64,000 bases of DNA, taken from contig NZ_CP011340.1 in the NCBI RefSeq assembly GCF_001278075.1, positions 1,550,001-1,614,000 on the forward strand. Reading direction: 5' to 3'. The stretch comes from Streptomyces pristinaespiralis (GTDB taxonomy: Bacteria; Actinomycetota; Actinomycetes; Streptomycetales; Streptomycetaceae). Shown piece after piece: positions 25,608-32,555 of the stretch (its first letter is position 1; each line of letters begins with the position of its first letter). The translations under genes and the position numbers were made by a program. The notes beneath the pieces are model-generated. The model was not told the DNA's origin. It ran no database searches and saw only the letters and a program-made list of their open reading frames with translations.

Positions 25608-26404
25608 GCGGACCACCTCCGCAGCGTGGGCGCCGCGTGCTGGGCCTGCACGGCGTCCTGTGCGGCGTCCTCGTCGACGACCCCGAGATAGCGGCGGCGG
25701 ACCTCGTCCGAGGCCGCGAGCTCGTCGGCCGGTCCCTCGAGTGCGACCTCGCCGACGTCCAGGACATAGGCCCTGGAGGCCAGGCGCAGGGCGATCGCCG
25801 CGTTCTGCTCGACGAGCAGGACGGGCGTGCCGGCCGCGTTGATCTCCGTGATGGTCTCGGCGATCCGCGCCGCCATCAGCGGGGCGAGGCCCAGCGAAGG
25901 CTCGTCGAGCAGCAGCAGCCGGGGACGGGCCATCAGCGCCCGCCCCATGGCGAGCATCTGCTGTTCACCGCCGGACAGGAGACCGGCCTTCTGCTGGGCG
26001 CGGTCGGCCAGCACGGGGAACAGCTCGTGCACGCGGGCGAGCGCGGCGGCCGACTCCCGCCGCCCGCGCACGCCGAGCGTGCCGGCCCGCAGGTTGTCCG
26101 CCACGGTCATCCGTGCGAAGACCTGGCGGCCTTCCGGGACCTGGACGACTCCGGCCGCCACGACCCGGGCGGCGCTGAGGCCGTCCAGCGGACGGCCCTC
26201 GAAACTGATGCTTCCGGCGGTGACATGCCCACGCTGGAACGGCAGTGTGCGTGACACCGCTCGCAGCAGGGTGGACTTGCCGGCGCCGTTGCCGCCGAGC
26301 ACGGCGACGACGGCACTCTCGGGCACCTCGACGGAGACGTCCCGCAACGCCCGCACGGGCCCGTACCCCACGGACAGCGCCCGCACCTCCAACGCGGCGG
26401 CCAT
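25604..26404 (-). CDS. livF: Branched-chain amino acid ABC transporter ATPase LivF
   Basis: A 266-residue ABC ATPase and first gene of the operon. It has Walker A Gly-Gly-Asn-Gly-Ala-Gly-Lys-Ser-Thr-Leu near residue 37, signature Leu-Ser-Gly-Gly-Glu-Gln-Gln-Met-Leu and Walker B Leu-Leu-Leu-Leu-Asp-Glu-Pro-Ser. The Leu-Ser-Gly-Gly-Glu-Gln-Gln form and the short C-terminus are LivF-like. The ATG at 26404 has AAGGGG about 8 nt upstream. The same frame remains open ~470 bp further upstream, but that stretch is repeat-derived and not part of the protein. Confidence 0.92.
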   Translation of the reverse strand: MAAALEVRALSVGYGPVRALRDVSVEVPESAVVAVLGGNGAGKSTLLRAVSRTLPFQRGHVTAGSISFEGRPLDGLSAARVVAAGVVQVPEGRQVFARMTVADNLRAGTLGVRGRRESAAALARVHELFPVLADRAQQKAGLLSGGEQQMLAMGRALMARPRLLLLDEPSLGLAPLMAARIAETITEINAAGTPVLLVEQNAAIALRLASRAYVLDVGEVALEGPADELAASDEVRRRYLGVVDEDAAQDAVQAQHAAPTLRRWSA

Positions 26405-26640
26405 ACACAACCCCTTGTCCGGCTCGCCAACGGTCGGCTCGCCTCTCGGGGGCCAACACCAGCACCGGCGTGCCTGCGGGGTCCACGGCTGCCACCCGAC
26501 TCGCTGCGCCTGACCAGCGGCGGGACCCCCACGTTGTGCACCCGCACAGCCGACCCGCCACCCCTCACCACGACCGGGCCCGGCCCGACGCGACGCTGTA
26601 CTCGGGCGTGCCCCGCCCGCCCGACGCGGCGGATCCGCGG

Positions 26641-26860
26641 GCGTGGCCGGGTGCGCCCGCGTGGCCCGGCCCGGTGCGACCGGGTCCGCGGGCGTGGCTC
26701 GCCCGGTGCGACCGGGTCCGCCGGCGTGGCCCGGCTCTGCGGTGCGGGCGTGGCCCGCCCGCTGCGACCGGGTTCGCAGGCGTGGCTGGGTGCGCCGGCA
26801 TGGCCCGGCCCGGTGCGACCGGGTCTGCGGGCGTGGCTCGCCCGGTGCGGCGCGAAGCTG
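26641..26860. repeat. Degenerate tandem repeat, unit about 31-33 bp starting GCGTGGC
   Basis: About eight units, each opening with GYGTGGC or a close variant, at roughly 26641, 26661, 26692, 26724, 26748, 26780, 26798 and 26831. Full units are 31-33 bp with a core GGTGCGACCGGGT; three are shortened to 18-24 bp. Unit lengths are not multiples of three overall, and no frame looks like a known protein. It is therefore more likely a non-coding minisatellite than a coding repeat. Confidence 0.75.
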
Positions 26861-26938
26861 CCGTACCGGCATCGGGCGCCGGCCCCGACAGAACCGGCGA
26901 TCCCTCGCCGCGGCGCGGAGCTGCCGCTCCCGGGGTGT

Positions 26939-27015
26939 GGGGGCGTGAGCCCCCGCGAAACCTTCCCTCCGCCGGACGGGTCCGGGAGCGGAGCCCCGTG
27001 TGGGGAAACGCCCCG
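26939..27015 (-). terminator. Cluster of hairpins 3' of glycerate kinase
   Basis: GGGGGC (26939-26944) pairs with GCCCCC (26949-26954) around a GTGA tetraloop. GGGTCCG (26978-26984) pairs with CGGA-G-CCC (26989-26996) around GGAG, and a CCCC-GTGT-GGGG mini-hairpin follows. The sequence style, G-rich then 'GCGGAGCCCC', is that of recurrent Streptomyces intergenic elements. It lies directly after the glycerate kinase stop and probably terminates it. Confidence 0.55.
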
Positions 27016-27021
27016 CGACCG

Positions 27022-28155
27022 TCAGGTCAGGAAGTCCCGCGCGATCGACTCCGCCACGCGTTCCAGGAGGTCGCCCGCCCGGGCCATGGACTTCGCCGGG
27101 TCCGGTTCGAGTGACGTCAAGGCGTACGCGCGGCGGATGCCCGCGTGGCCCAGGGCCTCCGGGGGGAGGGCCAGGCGGCCGCAGACCGCGACGACCTCGA
27201 TGCCGCGGGCGCGGGCCGCTGCCGCGACGCCCGCCGGGGCCTTGCCGTGGAGGGTCTGCTCGTCGAGGGAGCCCTCGCCGGTGATGACGAGGGTCGCCCT
27301 CTCCAGCGCGGGGGCGAAGCCGAGTACGTCGAGCATGACCTCGATGCCGGGCCGGAAGCTCGCGCCGAGCGCGACCAGCGCGCCGTAGCCGATGCCGCCC
27401 GCCGCGCCCGCGCCGGGCGAGTCCGCGTGTTCGGGGCCGAGGACGGAGGCGTAGTGCGCGAGGGCCGCGTCGAGGAGGGCGACGTCCTCCGGCGTGGCGC
27501 CCTTCTGGGGCCCGTACACGGCGGGCGCGCCCTTCGGGCCCGTCAGCGGGTTGTCCACGTCGCTGGCGAGGATCAGTTCGACGTCTTTCAGCCGGGCGTC
27601 CAGCCCGGACAGGTCGGCCGTCGCCAGTTCGCGCAGGCCTCCCCCGCCGGGCGGCACCGGCGCCCCGGAGGCGTCGAGGAAGCGCGCGCCGAGCGCGGCC
27701 AGCATTCCGGCGCCGCCGTCGGTGGTGGCGCTGCCGCCGACGCCGAAGACGATCGTGCGCGCGCCCGCGTCGAGCGCGGCGCGCAGCAGTTCACCGGAGC
27801 CGTACGTCGTGGCGGTCAGCGGGGCGAAGACACCCGCCGGAAGGTGCTGGAGGCCCGAGGCCTCGGCCATCTCGACCACCGCGGTGCCGTCCCGGAGGGC
27901 GTACGCCGCGGTCAGTGACTCCCCGCGCGGCCCCGTGACCCGCACCTCGCGGCGCTCGAAGCCGGCGGCGACCGCCGCCGCGACCGTGCCGTCGCCGCCG
28001 TCGGCGACGGGCAGTGCCTCGACGTCCAGCCCGGGCAGGACCCGCCGCAGGCCGGCCGTCACCCGCTCCGCGACCTGTACGGCCGTGAGCGAGCCCTTGA
28101 ACTTGTCAGCCGCGACGAGCACTCGCGCGGGCTGAGTAACTGCTCCGTCCGTCAC
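27022..28155 (-). CDS. Glycerate kinase (GlxK/GarK family)
   Basis: A 377-residue enzyme that phosphorylates D-glycerate to 2-phosphoglycerate (or 3-phosphoglycerate in some classes) with ATP. Family motifs include Ala-Ala-Asp-Lys-Phe-Lys-Gly-Ser-Leu-Thr near residue 16, Ala-Asp-Gly-Gly-Asp-Gly-Thr near 55 and Phe-Gly-Val-Gly-Gly-Ser-Ala-Thr-Thr-Asp-Gly-Gly. The GTG at 28155 has AAGGGA 6 nt upstream and matches the family N-terminus. Glyoxylate from the ethylmalonyl-CoA pathway can be converted to glycerate, so a metabolic link is possible but not shown by linkage. Confidence 0.92.
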   Translation of the reverse strand: MTDGAVTQPARVLVAADKFKGSLTAVQVAERVTAGLRRVLPGLDVEALPVADGGDGTVAAAVAAGFERREVRVTGPRGESLTAAYALRDGTAVVEMAEASGLQHLPAGVFAPLTATTYGSGELLRAALDAGARTIVFGVGGSATTDGGAGMLAALGARFLDASGAPVPPGGGGLRELATADLSGLDARLKDVELILASDVDNPLTGPKGAPAVYGPQKGATPEDVALLDAALAHYASVLGPEHADSPGAGAAGGIGYGALVALGASFRPGIEVMLDVLGFAPALERATLVITGEGSLDEQTLHGKAPAGVAAAARARGIEVVAVCGRLALPPEALGHAGIRRAYALTSLEPDPAKSMARAGDLLERVAESIARDFLT

Positions 28156-28274
28156 CTTGTATCCCTTGCTATCGAACAGGCAGTCGCGCCGGGTCGACCC
28201 TATCGGCAGCACCGGAGGGCATGCCAGTCCCACATCGTCCGGCTCCCTGCGCCGTATGTCCTACGCTGCGTACC

Positions 28275-28769
28275 GTGACGACCTCCGACTACGCCGCGTA
28301 CATCGCCTCCCTGCCCCGCGTCCTCGCCGGCGCCGCCATGCTGCTGCGGGACGGCGAGGGCCGTCTGCTGATCGTCGAGCCGAACTACCGCGAGGGGTGG
28401 GCGCTCCCGGGCGGCACCATCGAGTCCGATCTGGGCGAGACCCCGCGCCAGGCCGCCCGCCGGGAGACGCTGGAGGAGATCGGGCTCGACGTCGAGCCGG
28501 GGGCGCTGCTCGCCGTCGACTGGGTGCCGGGCGAGGGCAGGCCGCCGATCACCGCGTACGTGTACGACGGCGGGGTGCTGTCCGAGGACCGCCTCAAGGC
28601 GATCCGGCTCCAGGAGGAGGAGCTGATCTCCTGGCGGCTGGTGGCGCGCAAGGACATTCCCCGGTATCTGCTCAATTCGCTGGGGCACCGGGTTCTGGCC
28701 GCCCTCGACGCGCTGGAGGCTGGGACCGGGACGGTCGAGCTCGAGAACGGGCGGCCGCCCGTCTCCTGA
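28275..28769 (+). CDS. Nudix hydrolase
   Basis: A 164-residue Nudix-fold protein that should hydrolyse a nucleoside diphosphate linked to some moiety X. The Nudix box is present around residues 46-70 and ends Arg-Glu-Thr-Leu-Glu-Glu-Ile-Gly-Leu, with all metal-binding Glu residues. The spacing between the first Gly and the first Glu of the box is two residues longer than the canonical GX5E. The GTG at 28275 was preferred because it begins the conserved region; longer in-frame starts lack support. It is divergent from glycerate kinase and convergent with the small VapB-like gene. The substrate is unknown. Confidence 0.87.
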   Translation: MTTSDYAAYIASLPRVLAGAAMLLRDGEGRLLIVEPNYREGWALPGGTIESDLGETPRQAARRETLEEIGLDVEPGALLAVDWVPGEGRPPITAYVYDGGVLSEDRLKAIRLQEEELISWRLVARKDIPRYLLNSLGHRVLAALDALEAGTGTVELENGRPPVS

Positions 28770-28786
28770 CCCGGTCGCCCCGTCGG

Positions 28787-28987
28787 TCAGGCCTGGGGAT
28801 CCGGCGGCCGGACGTCCTGCTTGCCCTCGGGCTCGTCACGTGCGGCCACCCGTGCCTCCGTGCGGTGGCCCCGCGCAATGTAGTCGCGCACGACCAGTTC
28901 GACGGCGTCCTGCGGACTGCCCACCCCCGCCAGCACCATGACCTCGACGACGAGTTCGGCATCCAGACTGATCGTGACCTTCGGCAT
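28787..28987 (-). CDS. VapB-like ribbon-helix-helix antitoxin, orphan
   Basis: A 66-residue protein. Its N-terminal Pro-Lys-Val-Thr-Ile-Ser-Leu-Asp strand, followed by two helices (Leu-Val-Val-Glu-Val-Met and Gln-Asp-Ala-Val-Glu-Leu-Val-Val), resembles type II antitoxins of the VapB family, which bind DNA as ribbon-helix-helix dimers. The C-terminal ~20 residues are charged and would normally neutralise a toxin. No PIN-domain VapC partner is adjacent, so it is an orphan or a stand-alone regulator. It lies 17 bp from the convergent Nudix gene. The ATG at 28987 was chosen because the conserved fold starts there. Confidence 0.65.
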   Translation of the reverse strand: MPKVTISLDAELVVEVMVLAGVGSPQDAVELVVRDYIARGHRTEARVAARDEPEGKQDVRPPDPQA

Positions 28988-29135
28988 GGGCGGGACGGTA
29001 GCACCGGTGCGCAAACGGTTCGCCACGGGTGGCGCGCTCTGCGTACATTCGGTCATATGACAGCCCTCGCGATCCGGGCCCGGCACCCGCGGGCGCAGCG
29101 GCGAGGGCGACGCCGGCACTCCACGGAGCAGAGCA

Positions 29136-29882
29136 ATGGCAGAAGTGACCTCGCGCCATGACCGGCCCCTCGTCGCCATCCTCAGTGGGGCGGGTATCTC
29201 CACCGATTCCGGGATCCCCGACTATCGCGGCCCCAACGGGCTGTGGCGGCGGGACCCGGACGCGCAGAAGCTCGTCACGTACGAGTACTACATGGGTGAT
29301 CCGGAGATCCGGCGGCGGTCGTGGCAGATGCGGCGCGGGAACCGGACGCTGAGGGCCGAGCCGAACGCGGCGCACCGGGCGGTCGCCGAGCTGGAGCGGT
29401 CCGGGGTGCCGGTGCGGGTGATCACGCAGAACGTGGACGGACTGCACCAGCTCGCCGGGCTGCCCGCCCGCAAGGTCCTCGAACTGCACGGCAGCGCCCG
29501 GAGTTTCGTGTGCACCAAGTGCCACGCGCGCGGTCGGATGGAGGACGCCCTCGCCCGCGTCGAGGCCGGCGAGGACGACCCGCCGTGCCTGGAGTGCGGC
29601 GGGATCCTGAAGTCGGCGACGGTGATGTTCGGCCAGCGCCTCGACCCGGTCGTCCTGGGTGAGGCCGTCGCGGTCACCAAGGCCTGTCAGGTCTTCATCG
29701 CCGTCGGCACCAGCCTCCAGGTCCAGCCCGCCGCGGGCCTCGCCGGTGTCGCGGCCGAGCACGGGGCCCGGCTGATCGTGGTGAACGCAGAGCCGACGCC
29801 TTACGACGAGCTGGCCGACGAGGTCGTGCGCGAGCCCATCGGGACGGCGCTGCCCGCGTTGCTGGAGCGGCTCGCGGGCTGA
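29136..29882 (+). CDS. Sir2-family NAD-dependent protein deacylase
   Basis: A 248-residue sirtuin. It has the NAD-binding motif Gly-Ala-Gly-Ile-Ser-Thr-Asp-Ser-Gly-Ile-Pro-Asp-Tyr-Arg near residue 18, Thr-Gln-Asn-Val-Asp-Gly-Leu-His near 98 and the catalytic His in Leu-His-Gly-Ser. Two zinc-binding pairs are present (Cys-Thr-Lys-Cys and Cys-Leu-Glu-Cys). It removes acyl groups from lysine while consuming NAD and releasing nicotinamide and O-acyl-ADP-ribose. A macrodomain gene about 2 kb away could process that by-product. Its last 82 bp overlap the convergent ogt gene. Confidence 0.93.
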   Translation: MAEVTSRHDRPLVAILSGAGISTDSGIPDYRGPNGLWRRDPDAQKLVTYEYYMGDPEIRRRSWQMRRGNRTLRAEPNAAHRAVAELERSGVPVRVITQNVDGLHQLAGLPARKVLELHGSARSFVCTKCHARGRMEDALARVEAGEDDPPCLECGGILKSATVMFGQRLDPVVLGEAVAVTKACQVFIAVGTSLQVQPAAGLAGVAAEHGARLIVVNAEPTPYDELADEVVREPIGTALPALLERLAG

Positions 29883-30376
29883 AAGAGCACGTCCTCGAAG
29901 CCGCCGCGCTCGAACGAGAGCAGCCGCTGCTTGCGGTCGAGGCCGCCGCCGTAGCCGACGAGGCTGCCGGACGAGCCGATCACGCGGTGGCAGGGCACGA
30001 TGATGCCGATCGGGTTCTTGCCGTTGGCCAGACCCACCGCGCGGGACGCTCCCCGGTTGCCGAGGATCTCCGCGAGTTCGCCGTAGGTGCGGGTCTGCCC
30101 GTAAGGGATCCGGCGCAGCTGCTCCCACACGCCGCGCTGGAACGGCGTGCCCGCGAAGTGCATCGGCAGGTCGAACTCGGTGAGTTCGCGGGCGAAGTAG
30201 GCGTCGAGTTGGTGGATCGTCTCGCCGAACGGCCGCTCGTCCTCCTCGCCGAAGGTCTCCTCGGCGGGGCGGTGCCGCTGCTCGGTCATGTACAGCCCGC
30301 TGAGCACGCCGTCGGTGGCGACGAGGGTGAGCGGGCCGTACGGGCTGTCGACGACGGTGTGCTGCCGGGTCGTCAT
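29801..30376 (-). CDS. ogt: Methylated-DNA-[protein]-cysteine methyltransferase
   Basis: A 191-residue suicide DNA-repair protein that transfers the alkyl group from O6-alkylguanine to its own cysteine. The acceptor motif Pro-Cys-His-Arg-Val-Ile lies near residue 128, with the upstream Arg-Ala-Val-Gly-Leu-Ala-Asn-Gly-Lys-Asn segment. About 27 Ser/Ala-rich residues extend beyond the usual end of the fold; this part is encoded antisense to the sirtuin gene. The gene follows the Ada-AlkA fusion gene by 15 bp, so the two form an alkylation-repair operon. Confidence 0.92.
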   Translation of the reverse strand: MTTRQHTVVDSPYGPLTLVATDGVLSGLYMTEQRHRPAEETFGEEDERPFGETIHQLDAYFARELTEFDLPMHFAGTPFQRGVWEQLRRIPYGQTRTYGELAEILGNRGASRAVGLANGKNPIGIIVPCHRVIGSSGSLVGYGGGLDRKQRLLSFERGGFEDVLFQPASRSSNAGSAVPMGSRTTSSASSS

Positions 30377-30391
30377 GTCTGTTCGGTCTCC

Positions 30392-31867
30392 TTACGCGGG
30401 AAGGTGGTTGATGGGGTGGTCGTCCGACGCCCACAGGTACTGGACGGCGTAGGCCCGCCACGGCCGCCAGGCGGCCGCGCGTGCGGTGAGGGCGGCGGGG
30501 GTGGACGGCAGGCCGAGCGCTGCGGCGGCGCGCCGCATGCCGAGGTCGGTGGGAAGGAAGGCGTCGGGGTCGCCGAGGGCACGCATCGCGATGACCTCCA
30601 CGGTCCACGGCCCGAAGCCGGGCAGGGCGGCGAGCTGGGCGCGCGCCCGGTCCCAGTCGCTGCCGGGGTCGAGCTTCAGCGTGCCGTCCGCGAGGGCGGC
30701 GACGAGGGTGGTCAGGGTGGTCCGGCGACTGCGGGGCAGCGCCAGGGCCTCGGGATCGAGGGACGCCAGCGCGTCCGGGGCCGGGAAGAGGTGGGTCAGG
30801 CCGCCCTCCGGGTCCTCCACGGGTACGCCGTGCGCCCTGACGAGGCGCCCCGCGTGGGTGCGGGCGGCGGCGGTGGAGACCTGCTGGCCGAGCACGGCCC
30901 GTACGGCGAACTCGGCCGCGTCGACCGTGCGCGGCACGCGCCGGCCGGGTGCCTTGCCGACCAGCGGCGCCAGCAGCGGATCGTCGCGCAACTGGTCGTC
31001 CACTGCGACCGGGTCGGCGTCCAGGTCGAGCATCCAGCGGCAGCGGCTGATCGCGATGGTGAGGTCGCGCGGGTCCGTCAGCGACAACCGGCAGGCGATG
31101 TGGTCCGGGTGCGGGGCGAGGGAGACGATGCCGTGCCCGTACGGCAGCGAGAGCGTGCGCCGGTACGCGCCGTCCCGCCACTCCTCCACACCGGGCACGC
31201 CGGTCGCCGCGAGGTGCCCGAAGAGGTTGCCGGGCTCGAGCGGTGCGCGGTACGGGAGCCGGAGCGCGATGACACCGGGCGTGGCCGCCGGTGCGGAACG
31301 GCCGCGTGCGGCCCTCGCCCGCAGTTCGCCCGGGGCCAGCGCGAAGACCTCGCGGACGGTGTCGTTGAACGTGCGGATCGAGGAGAAGCCCGCCGCGAAG
31401 GCGACCTCCGCCATCGGCAGCGGCGTGGTCTCGATGAGCAGCCTGGCCGTCTGCGCCCGCTGCGCCCGGGCCAGGGCGAGCGGTCCCGCGCCGAGCTCGG
31501 CGAGCAGCTGGCGCTCGACCTGCCGGGTCGAGTAGCCGAGCCGGGCGGCGAGCCCTGGCACGCCCTCGCGGTCGACGACGCCGTCCTGGATGAGCCGGAC
31601 GGCCCGTGCGACGGCGTCGGCGCGGGCGTTCCATTCCGGCGAGCCGGGGCTGGTGTCCGGCCGGCAGCGCTTGCAGGCCCGGAATCCGGCCTGCTGGCAG
31701 GCGGCGGCGCTCGGGTAGAAGACCATGTTCTCGGCCTTCGGCGGCACCACGGGACAGCTGGGACGGCAGTAGATCCGGGTGGTCAGCACGGCGGTGAAGA
31801 ACCATCCGTCGAACCGCGCGTCCTTGGAACGGACGGCGCGCACGCAACGCTCGGTGTCGGTGTGCAT
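30392..31867 (-). CDS. alkA: Ada N-domain / AraC / AlkA DNA-3-methyladenine glycosylase fusion
   Basis: A 491-residue three-part protein. The N-terminal Ada metal-binding domain (about 1-75) has Cys-Arg-Pro-Ser-Cys and Cys-Lys-Arg-Cys zinc cysteines, the first being the methyl-phosphotriester acceptor. An AraC-type helix-turn-helix (about 85-185) has Ala-Phe-Ala-Ala-Gly-Phe-Ser-Ser-Ile. A C-terminal AlkA-type helix-hairpin-helix glycosylase (about 200-491) has Leu-Pro-Gly-Phe-Gly-Pro-Trp-Thr and the catalytic Asp in Leu-Pro-Thr-Asp-Leu-Gly. Such a protein can sense methylation, activate transcription and excise alkylated bases. With ogt immediately downstream, an adaptive-response operon is likely. 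Confidence 0.93.
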   Translation of the reverse strand: MHTDTERCVRAVRSKDARFDGWFFTAVLTTRIYCRPSCPVVPPKAENMVFYPSAAACQQAGFRACKRCRPDTSPGSPEWNARADAVARAVRLIQDGVVDREGVPGLAARLGYSTRQVERQLLAELGAGPLALARAQRAQTARLLIETTPLPMAEVAFAAGFSSIRTFNDTVREVFALAPGELRARAARGRSAPAATPGVIALRLPYRAPLEPGNLFGHLAATGVPGVEEWRDGAYRRTLSLPYGHGIVSLAPHPDHIACRLSLTDPRDLTIAISRCRWMLDLDADPVAVDDQLRDDPLLAPLVGKAPGRRVPRTVDAAEFAVRAVLGQQVSTAAARTHAGRLVRAHGVPVEDPEGGLTHLFPAPDALASLDPEALALPRSRRTTLTTLVAALADGTLKLDPGSDWDRARAQLAALPGFGPWTVEVIAMRALGDPDAFLPTDLGMRRAAAALGLPSTPAALTARAAAWRPWRAYAVQYLWASDDHPINHLPA

Positions 31868-32012
31868 GCCTCAAGGATGGCGGGTGCCGATGCCGGCCGG
31901 CTGGCAGGAATCCGACATCAGCGTCCGGCTGCCTGGGCCCGCGCGGGACTCGGCCGGTCGAGGGGCACGGCCGCACGCGGTGCAGCCGGTCGAGGCGAGG
32001 GCCGCGCGCGGT

Positions 32013-32555
32013 TCAGCCGGTCGAGGCGAGGGCCGATTCGAAGGCCGCGTAGGCCCTGTCGTCGAACAGGACGAACCGCACCTCCTCGACCGGCGCGACG
32101 GCTGCCTCGCGGACGGTGCGCACCGCGATCCTGGCGCCGTCGTCCATGGGCCACCCGTAGATCCCCGTGGAGATCGCGGGGAACGCCACGGTCCGCGCGC
32201 CCAGCTCCGCCGCGACGCGCAGCGACTCGCGGTAGCAGGAGGCGAGCTGCGCCGAGCGCTCCTCGGAGGCGCTGTGGACCGGCCCGACGGTGTGGATGAC
32301 GTGCTCCGCGTCGAGGCGCCCGGCCGTGGTGGCGACGGCCTGCCCGGTCGGGAGCCCCTTGCCGTAGTGGGAGGCGCGCAGGGCACGGCAGTCGGCGAGG
32401 ATCTCAGGCCCGCCCTTGCGGTGAATGGCGCCGTCGACTCCCCCGCCGCCGAGCAGGGAGGAGTTGGCGGCGTTGACGACGGCGTCGACGTGCTGCTCGG
32501 TGATGTCCCCGCGGACGAGGGTCACCGTCGGTGCGGTCTGTGTCATGGAACTCAT
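32013..32555 (-). CDS. Macrodomain protein (O-acetyl-ADP-ribose deacetylase type)
   Basis: A 180-residue single macrodomain. It has Gly-Asp-Ile-Thr near residue 16 and Val-Asn-Ala-Ala-Asn-Ser-Ser-Leu-Leu-Gly-Gly-Gly-Gly-Val-Asp-Gly-Ala-Ile-His, the ADP-ribose-binding and catalytic loop of MacroD/YmdB enzymes. Later it has Ile-Ser-Thr-Gly-Ile-Tyr-Gly-Trp-Pro. It should hydrolyse O-acetyl-ADP-ribose (the sirtuin by-product) or remove ADP-ribose from proteins. The start at 32555 overlaps the M48 protease stop by 4 bp (ATGA), so the two are translationally coupled; a second ATG lies three codons in. Confidence 0.92.
   Translation of the reverse strand: MSSMTQTAPTVTLVRGDITEQHVDAVVNAANSSLLGGGGVDGAIHRKGGPEILADCRALRASHYGKGLPTGQAVATTAGRLDAEHVIHTVGPVHSASEERSAQLASCYRESLRVAAELGARTVAFPAISTGIYGWPMDDGARIAVRTVREAAVAPVEEVRFVLFDDRAYAAFESALASTG

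Larger units (their letters stand above)
26405..27021. other. Gene-free region with repeats and hairpins upstream of livF
   Basis: 617 bp between the livF start and the glycerate kinase stop. The right part (26641-26860) is a degenerate tandem repeat, followed by a group of hairpins (26939-27015). The stretch next to livF (26405-26640) presumably contains the liv promoter, but I found no clear -35/-10 pair. Long open frames on both strands are a by-product of extreme G+C content and the repeat. Confidence 0.6.

Noticed and set aside
26641..26860. Possible CRISPR array
   Set aside because: There are no conserved spacers of constant length between repeats; the units abut, vary from 18 to 33 bp, and no cas genes are present.
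26534..27388. Open frames through the minisatellite, which could encode a repetitive protein
   Set aside because: All frames are open because the DNA is so G+C-rich. Unit lengths change the frame, no ribosome-binding site fits, and the frames run antisense into glycerate kinase.
28836..31976. A 1046-codon minus-strand open frame
   Set aside because: It shadows the Ogt and Ada-AlkA genes in another frame and crosses the sirtuin gene antisense. The product is Arg/Pro-rich and resembles no family.
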